A stretch of DNA of 64,000 nt, from contig DF239260.1 of NCBI GenBank assembly GCA_000507305.1, positions 39,656-103,655 of the forward strand. The letters are read 5' to 3'. Numbering within the stretch: the first letter of the stretch is position 1; each line of letters begins with the position of its first letter. Under the pieces are notes generated by a model, which did not search any database, was not told the origin of the DNA, and was given only the letters and a program-made list of their open reading frames with translations. The stretch is from Breviolum minutum Mf 1.05b.01 (lineage: Eukaryota; Sar; Dinophyceae; Suessiales; Symbiodiniaceae). A program made the position numbers and the translations under genes. Positions 40,016 to 51,390 of the stretch are shown here, one piece after another.

Positions 40016-40564
40016 TCCTGTTTTCTATTAAATCTAACATAGAGTTGAAATCGGATTATTAAAGTAATTGCATAGGGGTATCTACATCTTACCCCTACCT
40101 TTCCAGGGAATGGCACGTGCCCGCAAAAGCCCACACTGAGCTCCATACTTCACGGTGTGCGTAAGGACCTGGCGTTATTTTTCAGGCAAGTGTCGTGGCT
40201 AGTCAACAAATGTCTGTGATCACAATCCTCCTAATTCTCGGAAGAAAACCAAGTGCACCCATTGATCCAAAATTGCATGTTCACTGAAAATATCTCCTGT
40301 CTCGATGATACCCCCCCGAAAGGTGCTGATTATTGATATCTTTTGGTAGGGTTCTGAGGGGCTCAGCTTTCTCCTCAACTGCTACACTTGGTAACCCAAC
40401 ATGGAATGACAAAAGTGTAAAAAATATCAAAATGACCAGGTGCGTTGAAAAAACAGCAAAAGTAATTCTCTCATTTTTTCTAGGTGAATACCTCTCAAAT
40501 TTTTGAATGTTCCATTGGCATTGCGTTACTTTACCCAAAGGTGCGCTTGTCTTGGGCACATTTC

Positions 40565-40682
40565 CCCCTTTCTTGGTGTCATCATCTTCAAAACAAAGCG
40601 ACATGACGCTGCCATCACTCCGATGGAAACCTGAATCTGATTGGTCTTGTCGTTGAAAATGCCTTTCTGCTTGGACATCTTC
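40565..40682 (-). CDS. Candidate exon, frame unresolved
   Basis: Acceptor GTTTGATTCCAG. One frame reads KMSKQKGIFNDKTNQIQ up to AG/GTTTCC; another reads SDSGFHRSDGSVMSLCFEDD and ends at G/GTAAAG near 40530. Both are open on the minus strand. Confidence 0.35.
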
Positions 40683-40689
40683 CTGGAAT

Positions 40690-41530
40690 CAAACGATTTT
40701 CCAAGGAAACCCCGCTCCTTAGGTCTCAGTCAGTGATTGATAAATATCCCATCAAATTGTGATGTGTTTGAAACCATTTGGGGGTTCGCCAGACTTCTCT
40801 CTTTCTCAACGCAAAGACAAGATGATGTTTTGTGTTTCCAGCAGGCCGAAGACAGGCCTCTGGACAAATCCACAGCAAATGTGCTCACAATGTATACCTA
40901 TACCCATTCATAGTATGGTCATGTGATTATTTTGCACACAAACTGAAACACAAATCATCAGAAATCATCAGAAACGACCAAAGTCACTAAACTATTCTTC
41001 CAATCCCAGGCAGGATCTGTGACAAATAATTTCCCCATTTCACGACTGTGTCAGCAAACGGAAGTCGAGGATGTTCACCATGTCCAGTGACACTCAGCAG
41101 TGTGACAAACCATACCTGGATTTCATTTCATCATCGATTCATTACCCTCCAGTTCTAAGGGACTTATAGTTGGAGTGACTATGATTTCACCAGACTGTCT
41201 TAAAATATCCATGAGCTTCATGGGAATAATTTCTATATGTATGTAATGATACGAAATAGGTATGATATGTAAAAAAATGTATGAAATATACATATGGATA
41301 AAATCTGCCTCAAAGCCCTCTCCCCCCCCAAAAAAAACATAGCTCCCCCCCCAATCGAACATGCATCTCCAAACTCCATTTATGTTTTTGGAGGGGAGGA
41401 TTTCAATCCACCCAAAAAAAGTCTCATGGCTCTGACCCCATCATTCCAAAGCAGGAACCCAACCCGCCCGTTTTTTTCCGCTTCAACCCTTGAACCACCG
41501 GGAACCAACCATCGGATCGCGCTCCTTAAC
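40690..41530. other. No further gene seen
   Basis: A/T-rich with C-runs near 41320-41350. Probably intron or intergenic sequence of the minus-strand gene. Confidence 0.35.
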
Positions 41531-41534
41531 TCAC

Positions 41535-41648
41535 CAACCTGCTGAGAAGCCTCATGAATTTCACTCCCAATCTCAGCAGACCATCGGTTCAGCTCCGACC
41601 TTGGACGGGTCACTGAGTCGTTAGTTGCAGAGAAACCCATCCTCCGGG
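41535..41648 (-). CDS. Exon of an unrecognised gene
   Basis: CC, 37 codons, G between acceptor GCATTTTTCAACAG and consensus donor G/GTGAGTTAAG. Reads RRMGFSATNDSVTRPRSELN and RWSAEIGSEIHEASQQV, a serine-rich start followed by an amphipathic helix. It is on the same strand as the coiled-coil exon at 39376 and could be the same gene. Confidence 0.5.
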
Positions 41649-41660
41649 CTGTTGAAAAAT

Positions 41661-41825
41661 GCCTACCCTCCCGGTTTTAAAGAAACAAACATAGCCATTG
41701 CAACGGAAAATCCCCCCACCATTTTTTAATAGGAAATACACATCTTCAATCCGGCTTCATTTTCCCATTGCTAGGTTGGATTTTCCCATTGCTAGGTTGG
41801 ATTTTCCCATTGCTAGGTTGCTGTT
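41661..41825. repeat. Family H-like element with 21-bp triplication, H11
   Basis: Left part CTCCCGGTTTTAAAG and AATAGGAAATACACATCTTC as in H9/H10. The right side has three tandem copies of a 21-bp unit, TTTTCCCATTGCTAGGTTGG plus A, from 41760 to about 41820. Confidence 0.55.
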
Positions 41826-42035
41826 CGCCGCAGAATTGGCCGCTGTTCAAGTTTTCCAGTGGACCCAATTTTTGGTGAACGTGAAAAAAAAAGGTAGCTT
41901 CAGTCATTAAAGAAAACACCAAAAGACATCAAATATATACACTAGATGCATCTATAAACCAACTGGATGCAGTTGGACTCTTAAGAGGTGACTGAAAACT
42001 GTGATGAAAACAAACCCGCATATTTGGATACGACA

Positions 42036-42127
42036 CTGTTGATGAATTCAACCATCCTGCCCAGTTGATATGAAGAACATCCTTAAAGTTTCACAAATAC
42101 CATGTGCAGGATTTCGTCCATCGACAG
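42036..42127. repeat. Family B MITE, copy B6
   Basis: CTGTTGATGAATTCAACC left, GCAGGATTTCGTCCATCGACAG right, then TA. Confidence 0.6.
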
Positions 42128-42413
42128 TATCTGCCATGATGTTCTTTTAACCCCTGAGTGCTGTTGGGGTTGTTTCGATGCAGGCAGTTACTGTTGTTCC
42201 ATCATGGAGGGTACACCGATGGAAATCTCAGAATAGATACCACAGAAGATGTGGTTTAGAACAGCCTGTTCAAAAGCAAGAAAATGCATGGAAACTCAAC
42301 AATTTTGTTGGGTACTCATGTTAGATGTCAATAGTCAATAGTGGAATGCTGTGACTCACAAATGCTTACAATGCATCAAAAATGGTTACTGCACCATAGA
42401 AAATGCAATGATT

Positions 42414-42519
42414 ACTCCCCCGAAGTTCAACATAGCCCCTGAAAAAGGATGGCAAAGGAAGATGAGTCTCACTTTTGGGGCCCAGCCTATTTTCAGGGTC
42501 TATATTCAACTTGGGGGGG
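42414..42519 (-). repeat. Family H MITE, copy H6 (GTTCAACA ends)
   Basis: CTCCCCCGAAGTTCAACATAG left, TATATTCAACTTGGGGGGG right, CCCCTGAAAAAGGATGG inside. Confidence 0.7.
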
Positions 42520-42669
42520 GTGGTATCTTACCTCATATCACAATGCAAAAGAAAACATGCTACCCGCAGAACCTCATTTAATGGATCCAAAGCGGCAATG
42601 CGAAAATAACACCCAAAAAGAAATTGAACAGACATGGGAAATCCTGAAAATGATGAGCCTTTAAAATCC

Positions 42670-44365
42670 TTAGGCAAAAGGTATTTCCTTTCAAATATGT
42701 CTATTTTGGAATATTTCTGCTTGAAATTCAGGCTTGTAATTCAACTGCGCTGAGTTTTCCGGGCGTTGCTTGAGGCGTGGTTTCAAAGTTCAAGCCTGTA
42801 GGGAGTCCGAAACAAGGCACACACAAATCATAGTCATAACTGGTGATTTTTGTCTACCAGGTGATTCTGACCTCTCTATCCCCTGGAGGTCACATTTACC
42901 ACCTTTGAGTTTGGGTCACTAAAACCTGCAAAACAAAAAGACATCGACAAGTAGGTGTTGAGGTGTTGTTGGCCATTTTACATTCACACAGACCTGGCAT
43001 AGTTGATGTTGTCGATATTCAAACTTCTAGGTATGACCTGGGATACACCCCATCTTTTCGTTGTAGGTTCTTTTGATTTGAGCATCGGATTTGGTTATGA
43101 CATCTAAACCGGTTGAAACGCAGGGTCCCACGGCTATGCCACATGACATATATAGGCTGTGATGCTTTGGTAAATAGATCCAACAAGTCTAACTGATCAT
43201 GGAAGACCATCTCTACTGAGAGATTCACGAAGACTACCAGCAAAAAAACATGCACATGCTAAAATTTGGCTTGTAGTCCTAGTAGATCCCTTCGAAGGAC
43301 CAATAATTTTACTTAGACCCGTGCAAAAAGTCGGAATGATTGGAAAACATATGGACTGAATATGTCACCAGCCTCTAAAGAAACACCCTGGAAGATTAAG
43401 ATGGAACCTGAAAATCACCCATTTGCAAAGGAAAATCATCTTCCAAACCTTCACTAGAATGTTCCACATGTTGATTTTCAGAGTTTTTTCGGGGTTCCCT
43501 TGAAGGTCATGTGTGCGTCATCTTGCTTGGTCCAGACAGCTACATATATACTCACATCATTGAAAGCAAACACAATCTGACAAAACAAGGTGAAAATCTG
43601 TAATACTGAACCTTATAAAGCCATTTTTCAGGTGGGTTTTTCCTTACATACGCCTTACATACAGCTTATATAGGTGAGTACCTCCATTTTAGGTACCTGA
43701 AATGTTTGCTGACGATACTGTAGTTGAGAAAACGAAGAGTATTGAGCATTCGTCTTCGTCCATAACATATAAATTGCAATTTGGCGCAGCACCACATGAC
43801 ATAGTATACTAGACATAAATGCTACATGTCATACACAAGGTGACAACGTATATGATACAGACATCTACAGTAAACACATGTTCCATCTATATAGGTACAT
43901 CTAGTTCAAAAAGCTAGTGGTGAAATTTCTAAACATGTTAGGTATGTATACAGTATACATGCATATTATTTACTATGGTTTTAAATACATGAAAGAAAAT
44001 GGGCCCTACAAAACATTGTAACATGGATCATAAAGATTAATAAGGTTCCCTTCAGTAGTCAATAGATCATTAACCCATTGTTACAGGATTCTGGCAACCC
44101 CCAATATTTTATGCAGGGGTCACTACATGACACCAACCCAAAAAAGAGAATGGCACTCTTATTTTCGGGAAATCCCTCAAAATCACTCAGCAATATTTGC
44201 TGCTAGTTTGATACCCCAAAAAAAAAGCATGATAGGTAGTTTCTTCCCATGATTTACCATGGCAACCCGTAGGTCCCCTGCTAAAAGTTAAACTTTTAGT
44301 GGGCTTTTTTTTCTATATCCTGATAATCTCAAAGGAGCTAAGGGAATAAGGCTAATCTCTAGGAT
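42670..44365. other. Stretch without a supported gene
   Basis: Contains a weak H-like segment (43383-43500, GGAAAATCATCTTCCAAACC) and TA-rich runs at 43790-43990. No exon called. Confidence 0.4.
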
Positions 44366-44370
44366 GTACA

Positions 44371-44483
44371 CCCCCAAAGTTTAACAGCTCACCCCTAAAA
44401 ACCATGGTGGCAAAGGAAGACGATCCTTTCCTACTTGGAAGGTTTTATTTCTCAGGGGCTATGTTTATTAAACTTCGGGAGGG
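44371..44483 (-). repeat. Family H MITE, copy H7
   Basis: CCCCCAAAGTTTAACAGC left, GTTTATTAAACTTCGGGAGGG right, TA on both sides. Confidence 0.7.
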
Positions 44484-44730
44484 TACCCAGTTACAAGGTT
44501 TCATACCTCATCCATCCCCAGGTGGCGGTTTCCAACCCCCGGAATCGGACCAACCAAACCAGGACCTCCACCACTCTTGGCCGCCGCTTCTCTAAGGATC
44601 TGCCTTCGAATCGGTGGCGAAATACGGCTGAAAAACCGGGTTGTTTTTTGGTTGAAAAAAAGGCTGAAAGGTAAGGGATGATACCAGGATTCCTCCCTAG
44701 CAGATATATATATATATATATATATTCAGC
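44484..44730. other. Open region and TA repeat
   Basis: TA dinucleotide repeat at 44703-44725. Frames over 44490-44670 are open on both strands without splice support. Confidence 0.4.
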
Positions 44731-44799
44731 TTCATGAGTTTCAAATTCTGAAGTCTTCATGTTTGTTCTGTATTTTTTTCTTATCAGCTTATCAGCTTT

Positions 44800-45133
44800 G
44801 TTCGGAGCAAACCATTTCTCATCGCCATGGCGGAAGCTGCCAGTGTTGGCCGTTACCTTTTGGTTCGGTGACCACGTCCCAAACTTTTGGACATGCCGTC
44901 AAAAGGCGGAACCTAAAATGATCTCAGTGGAAAAGAAGGTAAAAGATAACCAGGACAATCCTGTTGTTGCTAATAATCTAGCATGTAAACTTTTAGTGAG
45001 ATTGTCCCAGCAAGCCACCTTTTCAAAGCTCAGTATTTTGGCCTGCGTTTTGGAAAGATCACCCCACCTGAACTCATCTGTCCGATCAACCACCTTGGAC
45101 AACGGTGGTTGGGTTGGTGGATGTGCCAACTAA
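44800..45133. other. Coding-like region, strand unresolved
   Basis: Plus is open for 124 codons from 44759 (LAVTFWFGDHVPNFWTCRQK, later ACKLLVRLSQQATFSKLSIL). Minus from 45129 reads KVVDRTDEFRWGDLSKTQAK and FEKVACWDNLTK before a GT site. Both are protein-like; an exon is likely, the strand is not decided. Confidence 0.35.
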
Positions 45134-45331
45134 CCATCCCCTGTGTAAGCACGGGTTTCCTAAGATACCCATACGGTTACAGAAATCCAAGGACCTTTTT
45201 CACATACGGTGATGCGCAAAAAAAAACGATTCGTTTATAGTGCCATATTCACTTACCCAACTCAACTGGTTGGCCAGGTTTTAGTTCATCAACAGGACCC
45301 CAAATTGTCGGTGTCTTTTCATTTATAAAAA

Positions 45332-45450
45332 TTGGATCGACCCCACCCAGTATCCCCAGTAATAATAGTCATCACCATTTTCAGTTCTAGTCGGGGATTA
45401 CCAAAAAAACCTTCATTTTCCACTGTTACTGGGTGGGGGGGTTGATCCAA
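45332..45450. repeat. Family F element, copy F2
   Basis: TTGGATCGACCCCACCCAGTA left, TTACTGGGTGGGGGGGTTGATCCAA right (26-bp inverted ends). Confidence 0.8.
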
Positions 45451-45459
45451 AATAAACAA

Positions 45460-46560
45460 CTCAAAGTGTTATATTCCATGGGCCACCATGGTGTTGGGTA
45501 ACTATATCAAGAAAAATCCACAAAGTCCAGAAGGTGCTGCAAAAACTGCCAATCGCAGAATGCAGATTTCAAGACATTTCAAGTAGCGATCCACATGTTA
45601 TCTGAGTAATCCTCCATGACTATCTCACTAAAGAGGTACCCAGAAAAAGTGAAAAAAACATGTTGATACAATTGCTACTAAACTGGGATCCACATGAAAA
45701 ACCCCATGTAGATCATCTCATGGGAAAGTTGGAAAGTCAGTAACTCAGTAACTCCTCAAGTCAATGCAATAGAAATACTAGCAGTCACTAGTAAAAGGCC
45801 AAGTTTTCCAAACTTGTCTTGGCAGGGGCTCTGAGTTTCCCGTACGCCCATGTTTTAGGGCCTCACCACACCGACCCGTGAGAATGTCCGAGGAAGATGT
45901 GATGGCACAGAAGAAGGGAAGGAATTGTAAGTACTACCCTGCCAACAACTAAGATTGCACTTGGAAATTCCTAGTACCATATGAAATATATCTTCAAATG
46001 TGGATTTTCCATTTGCATGTCAGATTTTTGGGGCGTATTTAGGAAGGTTATCTCAAGACAAAACGTACATCAGGCCTATAAGCATACAGTATGTGGCATA
46101 GATGTTCATATATGTATGGCAATATAAATATATATATATACATATTCCTTAGAAAACACCCTGTATTGTACAATAGTAGTAGCAGTAGTAGTAGTAGTAG
46201 TAGTAGTAGTAGTCACAAAGTGAAATAAGTACCTTTCACATCCTTTCACATACATCGCCATAATTCTGCCTAAAATTCTGGAAACATCGTCTGGAGGATA
46301 GAATCTGCAGTCGACATGCCATGAGTCGGAGTCTTCTTTTTGTTGAGCGTTGATGTTTCATAGATTTGCTAGTATCCAGTATCCAGTTTACCCAAACGGG
46401 TGCAAGCTAGGTAAAACAAACATATTCCAAATGAATCTATGTACAGTACATGGATGCAGCGTTGTGTAAATTTACAGATACCCGGACAAATGAATGATGC
46501 ACCAAAGAACATCTGCATTGAAAAACAAATAAATATATAAACATTAGCAAATTCCAAATC
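45460..46560. other. No gene seen; GTA microsatellite
   Basis: GTA/AGT trinucleotide repeat at 46174-46213 and TATATA runs near 46128. No exon-like segment. Confidence 0.5.
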
Positions 46561-46570
46561 AGTCCTCCCC

Positions 46571-46665
46571 AGATACTCAATCTATGGTCTATTTACCAAC
46601 ATGTGGGTCGTTTAGGCAGCAAATGCAGGTATAGTGAATATACCATGCAGTGAGTGTTTGGGATC
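46571..46665. repeat. Family G copy, G6
   Basis: AGATACTCAATCTATGG and GGGATCT, CCATGCAGTGAGTG pair loosely; core GTCTATTTACCAACATG and GTATAGTGAATATACC. Confidence 0.5.
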
Positions 46666-46724
46666 TAGAATCTCTTCATGCTACACACTTTGGGGTTGTA
46701 TGTTCCCCGCTCCTGTTTCCCATA

Positions 46725-46955
46725 AGGCTCCCCGCCCTAGGTCGCGCGTGGCTAGCAACCCCGGCACAACACATCCAACAGGGCCGTGGTTATCCACGGC
46801 CGCTTGAGGAAAACGGGTGGCTAACGTTAAGTGAGCAAAGGAAAATGTGGCCCTGCCAGCCACCCTGCTGGTTGAATGGCACTGGTTTGTGTCAAAAGTA
46901 TTGGCACCAATTCAACTTCTTCACTTACCAAGGCACGCAATCTATCCATTTCTGA
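46725..46955. other. G+C-rich coding-like region, strand unresolved
   Basis: Plus reads ALGRAWLATPAQHIQQGRGY and LEENGWLTLSEQRKMWPCQP after an acceptor (CTGTTTCCCATAAG). Minus reads HLTLATRFPQAAVDNHGPVG and VVPGLLATRDLGRGALWETG. Base composition supports coding. Confidence 0.35.
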
Positions 46956-47194
46956 CATGCGACACCCAACCGGCTTTACGAAAACGATATATCAAATTGC
47001 CTCGAGTGAAAAGTCCCAACTTGAACGATGGTTCTTGGCAAAAGAACCCATAACCAAAATTACATGGGAAATAAAACTCAAGAATTAATGATGTGAGAGG
47101 AAAACAAATTCTACATGTCGTTCTATCTCCAAAACTTTAAAACCTTCTCTGAAGGCCAACACCCCGGCCGCCACGGACCTGTTTTTTTGGGAAG

Positions 47195-47246
47195 CAGCGA
47201 CCGTCGCATCGCGACCATAGATTCGGCGAAGACACGTTGGCAACAG
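47195..47246 (+). CDS. Short exon, unrecognised gene
   Basis: One base and 17 codons, SDRRIATIDSAKTRWQQ, between acceptor CTGTTTTTTTGGGAAG and donor CAG/GTGGGAACC. Good sites and C/G third positions; minus is also open. Confidence 0.45.
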
Positions 47247-47632
47247 GTGGGAACCATGGAATTGCCATCTGTCTGGGTATTTCTTATGAATTCCTTAACC
47301 TGAATGAAGGTTCCTTTTGGTCCCTTTATCATCAACCCTACCCATTTTTTGGTGTGATGTTTTTTTCACTCGCAAAGGGGCAAAAAATTGTTAAGCTTTT
47401 TTCGGGAATGCAAAATGCCAATATGCTGCTGATTGAAATTTTGCCGCCAAGTTTTAACCTTGCATCTTTGTTTCGATCATCACTTTCCCGCCATTTCTGT
47501 CGGTTGGATTGTCTCATGTGGCCCTGGCGGCAAAGGCACTAAAACCACGACGCCGTGCCTCAGGGAAGACAGTGTTTTTTTTTCGGCGGGTGGTTTTACG
47601 TGGATCATGTTACATGCCTGCAACTTGAACTA

Positions 47633-47740
47633 CCCTCCGGAAAACTCACATGGAAGCTGATTTTCATCACGCCCTTGAATCCTTGAAATGGAAAATCATC
47701 AACCCCAAACTTCAGGGGTTCCATTTGTTAGTTTTCGGGC
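47633..47740. repeat. Family H MITE, copy H22
   Basis: CCCTCCGGAAAACTCACATGG left, CCATTTGTTAGTTTTCGGG right, GGAAAATCATCAACCCC centre. Confidence 0.65.
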
Positions 47741-47934
47741 ACAGGTATTCCATAGCGTCCAAAAATGGTGGCTGCCAGGAAGAGGCCTAAGACTTTTCCG
47801 ATGATCAAAACCTGGGGTGGGGAACAATTCTACATCCACATCCCTATGAAGGGATTTTTTGGAAGAGACCACAAGCTCCAAAATGGGAGGTGAGCAGCAG
47901 GGGTTTTTTGTTCCAAAATATCGTGATGTTACAT

Positions 47935-48012
47935 ATCACCTGACCTGGGATGTATAAAAACCATATTGTACTGGGATAAACTACTTGGAGCTGGATGTCT
48001 TCCATCAACAGT
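47935..48012. repeat. Family B fragment, B7
   Basis: GGGATGTATAAAAACC and ACTGGGATAAACTACTTGGAG resemble B interiors; right end GGATGTCTTCCATCAACAG. The left end is lost. Confidence 0.5.
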
Positions 48013-48014
48013 CG

Positions 48015-48905
48015 TGCCAGCATTCAGCCATTAAATTCAAAATGGGGCCACCTCTTTGAGAGTATCTCATGTGAATTCTCCCAAATAGTTGGTGACTTTT
48101 CAGACTTTGATTTTTAGGGTCAAAAGTTAATGCCTCAAAATCTAGTGGTGAAAATATCATTGGTACAGCATAAACTCGCCATCATACCCATCTTTTTTGG
48201 AGACGTTGGAGGGGACCTGAATTTTGAGACATCCTCTTTTTGACGATAAAATGGAACCCTTTCTATTTGAAGTATAGCACATCATTCAGCCAAACCCAAG
48301 CAAACCAAAAGCCCATGGTTTTTCACCCTGGAAAAAAACCATCCCCTTGGTAAACCGCACGGCTCGCGGGAAGGCTTCTGCTTCGTCGAAGGGGTTGTCC
48401 TTTCAAGAAAACATCACAACATTGGTGCTTCGGGCTAGGTTAACCATCTGAAGAAATAGATCTATTCTCGTTTCGGATTACCGGACGAAACTTCCTGGCG
48501 CTAAAAAACAGGAAATGTTGCCAAAACTAAGAATTATTTCCCGGCTCCTCCCAAACAGTTCCAATTAACTTTTATAAAACCAGGTTGGGAATAGTCTCAA
48601 AAAGTATTCGCGAATATATTGGGTGGATTCCTGGAATAGTTCTTATTCTATACCAAAAAACGGCCAACCTTATAACTAACTCACCGGCAACCAACCATTG
48701 ATTTTGCAAATATTCCGGGCAATTCCAAATTTTGATTCTCCAAATCCTTTATTTCGGCAGAAAAGCATGGGATGTATATCAAATCTCAGGCTGTTCATAG
48801 TGTAGATCTGGTGCTTTGACATCAAAATTTGCTCATCCAAGAAGCTTCGTTCGAGTATGCCATACCACCTCTTGACGAAAAAAAACCACCTAAAATCTGC
48901 ATTTT
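48015..48905. other. No gene seen
   Basis: No repeat copy and no supported exon; ordinary A/T-rich DNA. Confidence 0.35.
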
Positions 48906-48908
48906 TTG

Positions 48909-49006
48909 CTAGTTGGGGGTTTCAATCCATTTGAAAAATATTAGTCAAATTGGAAATCTTCTCCAAATAGGGGTAAAAATAAAAAATATTTGGAACCACC
49001 AGCAAG
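48909..49006 (+). repeat. Family A element, copy A9
   Basis: CTAGTTGGGGGTTTC left, GGAACCACCAGCAAG right, TTTG target duplication. Confidence 0.85.
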
Positions 49007-49301
49007 TTTGTCATATTTTGCAACGATGGATCTTGTCCAACAACCACGCAACCATTTTTTAAGATTTATTCAAATAGCCGCCGCATGCTACCCAAAATGT
49101 CCCAAATAGAAGGGCTTTTTGAGTGTAGTCTTTTGGATCAAGGGTTGATGAAATCATCATGAATCAACGAGAAAATAACTACTGTATCTCTAGAAAATTT
49201 GGACCATTTTGGGGTTTTCACCGAAAAAGGCAGGGAAGGAGAAGTATAGAGTAAATGTCCAAATTGCGCCAGCAAAGTATTTCCTTCCTTTTGAAATGCA
49301 G

Positions 49302-49386
49302 GAATACCTATGTAATTGTCGGGGGGAAACCCTGCAGTTGGCTACCCAAGCATTTGCAATCATCATTTTTTTCTATAATTCTGCCG
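49302..49386 (+). CDS. Exon 1 of a phase-consistent chain, membrane segment
   Basis: Twenty-eight codons and G between acceptor TTTCCTTCCTTTTGAAATGCAG and donor G/GTGAGCAC, both near consensus. Reads EYLCNCRGETLQLATQAFAI and IIFFYNSA; the last 12 residues are hydrophobic. It joins the next exon as G plus GT. The surrounding frame is open for 131 codons without splicing, which may be chance; the paired sites favour splicing. Confidence 0.55.
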
Positions 49387-49471
49387 GTGAGCACTTGTTT
49401 TGCATTCCCAAAATTCACACATCCTCTGGAAGGACGCGGGGTTGGAAAAAAAAACGCCTGCCTTTTTTGAG

Positions 49472-49523
49472 GTATCATCTTACAGAGGGAGCTGTTCGTT
49501 TTGCAAATGGAAGTGAGGTCATG
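49472..49523 (+). CDS. Exon 2 of the 49.3 kb chain
   Basis: GT, 16 codons IILQRELFVLQMEVRS, TG between acceptor GCCTGCCTTTTTTGAG and donor TG/GTAAGGAG. The intron before it is 85 nt. An alternative frame here (YHLTEGAVRFANGSEVM) would need a different phase. Confidence 0.5.
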
Positions 49524-49558
49524 GTAAGGAGTATGCACACATGGGTAGCAGGCAGCAG

Positions 49559-49595
49559 GTGCCTGCAGGCTAATACCAACTCCTTGATTTGGCGG
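49559..49595 (+). CDS. Exon 3 of the 49.3 kb chain
   Basis: G, then CLQANTNSLIWR, donor CGG/GTAAAATAA. TG plus G gives tryptophan across the junction. The acceptor GGTAGCAGGCAGCAG lacks a pyrimidine tract and the intron would be only 35 nt, so this is the weakest link. Confidence 0.3.
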
Positions 49596-49962
49596 GTAAA
49601 ATAAAAGGGACACCTCCAAATTGACTAGCATGCGCCTGAGTGCTTATTAATCCTACCTTAACATTCATGTACAACACACATGCCAGCGTCAGGCGCGTCA
49701 ACCACCACCACATGGCACCTCCCCCAAAGGTATCAGCTCGCTATCGCGTTTTGATTGTGCCTCGGGGTTGATTTTTTTCAGATTTCACCCACGTGAATTG
49801 ATGCTTCTTTGGGTGTGACCCCCCCTCCCAGGCCAGTGGTAGATGAAGATTTAGTTTGGGATTCCCGATCCTAACTGGTACAAATTGGCATTCTGAGAGG
49901 CAGCCCACACCTGAATGATTCTAACCTAAGCAAGGTTCCAAATTATTCCTCATAGTGACTTA

Positions 49963-50213
49963 CTGTTGACGGGTCCACAAAATCCTGCACCATCACTAGG
50001 TAGACAAACATGCGTCTAGATGGCCTATTCAAGAGAATCCTCATGGAAAGACCCCAAGTTGGTGGCTTTGGTTTCAATCCAGTTGAAAACATACTGTTGA
50101 CATTGAGGGAACAAAATCGGCAAAAAACCACTTGGGATGTATAAAACCAAAAAAAGATACCGAGATGAAAAACCGCATCAACTGGTGAACACTGGATTTC
50201 TGAACCATCAACC
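49963..50213. repeat. Nested or compound family B elements, B8
   Basis: CTGTTGACGGGTCCACAAAA at 49963, a second left end CTGTTGACATTGAGGG at 50094, and one right end GGATTTCTGAACCATCAACCG at 50213. It also contains GGTTTCAATCCAGTTGAAAAC resembling family A. Confidence 0.6.
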
Positions 50214-50350
50214 GGGCATGTCTGATTGTTTAATTCAAAAAAAAGTGGGTTGCATCTTATCTCCAAGATCTCCAAGTTTCTGGGGTGCGTTAAAATCTAG
50301 GTCCGACTGTAGTTCTACCATCAACCAGATGGAGTAGTATAACATTTGTC

Positions 50351-50563
50351 ATGGCAAAACATAAATCTCATGAAAGTCAGGCCGGGAGATCCTTCGTCTG
50401 TTCAGGCACCGGGAGTTTGGGACTGGCTGGTAGCGAATTGAAGGCCAACCGTGGATGCATTCATATGAGAAGACAATGGAATGCACGGAGGGCTTTCTAT
50501 GACCCATCTTTTTTCCGTCCTCTTGTCATCACAAATCGCTTGATCACAACAGATCTAGGGTGA
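50351..50563 (+). CDS. Open ATG-started frame
   Basis: MAKHKSHESQAGRSFVCSGT, then LGLAGSELKANRGCIHMRRQ and FYDPSFFRPLVITNRLITTD. Protein-like, but no splice sites and the gene context is unknown. Confidence 0.35.
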   Translation: MAKHKSHESQAGRSFVCSGTGSLGLAGSELKANRGCIHMRRQWNARRAFYDPSFFRPLVITNRLITTDLG

Positions 50564-50963
50564 TCCATCGTGATCCACTAGTGTTCAAGCACCGTCCCTA
50601 ACTGCCCCCCCCCCGACAGAAAAAAAAATGCGTTTCCAGGTTCATCCAGCTGACTGAAGAAGGAAGAAAGTGTGAAACTTTAGACTCTAGCGGCATCTCT
50701 GGACAACACCTTCCAATTCCCATCATTTGAGGCTTGCCAAAACCTTCTCCCATCTTCATTTACAAAATGAGCCTCAACCAGTTATACATTCTGGTGATAA
50801 CCCCTATAAGTATAGGCTTATCACTTCCATTTATGATTGACAGGGGGCCCATCTTAGTATGCATATGGACATATTGATATCACTTCTTTTGGCTCCCCAG
50901 CCCAGGTGGCTGCCACTTGATAATTTCGTTCTCTCCGCTTCTGTGCCTCCTTTGTATTGGCAG

Positions 50964-51137
50964 TGCTGGCTTGGCATTCACGGAAATTGCTGTTCCGTTT
51001 GGGAAATTGCTGTTGGAAATGGTTGATGTCAAGAGTATCCGAGTATCCTACAAAAAACTAAGATATCCCGATATCCCATCTTTGAAAAGGGGAACATCAT
51101 CCACTCAACAGGGGCATTGGGGGGAGATATGGGACAG
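50964..51137 (+). CDS. Exon of an unrecognised gene
   Basis: T, 57 codons, AG between an excellent acceptor (TCTGTGCCTCCTTTGTATTGGCAG) and donor AG/GTATCTCG. Reads AGLAFTEIAVPFGKLLLEMV, DVKSIRVSYKKLRYPDIPSL and KRGTSSTQQGHWGEIWD. A helix followed by a strand-rich basic part. The next candidate exon, after acceptor CATCTACCTCAATCCAG at 51190, is open in two frames; one fits phase (RISCSCKANNFDYSIWLQ), the other looks like a membrane segment (LTIVYGYKSYVSKVLPFLLA). Confidence 0.55.
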
Positions 51138-51390
51138 GTATCTCGTTTTGTTGGTAGGGTTTCATGATGTTTCATCTACCTCAATCCAGGAGGATTTCTT
51201 GTAGCTGTAAAGCAAACAATTTTGACTATAGTATATGGCTACAAGTCATACGTATCAAAAGTTCTACCTTTTCTCTTGGCAATTCAAATGCTGACACTTG
51301 GCTACAGCAATATAAAAAGGAAAAAAACACCGAAATCACAAACATGTGGAAGTGGTTCCATTCATCTTCATTCATGGCCCATGGATCTCC

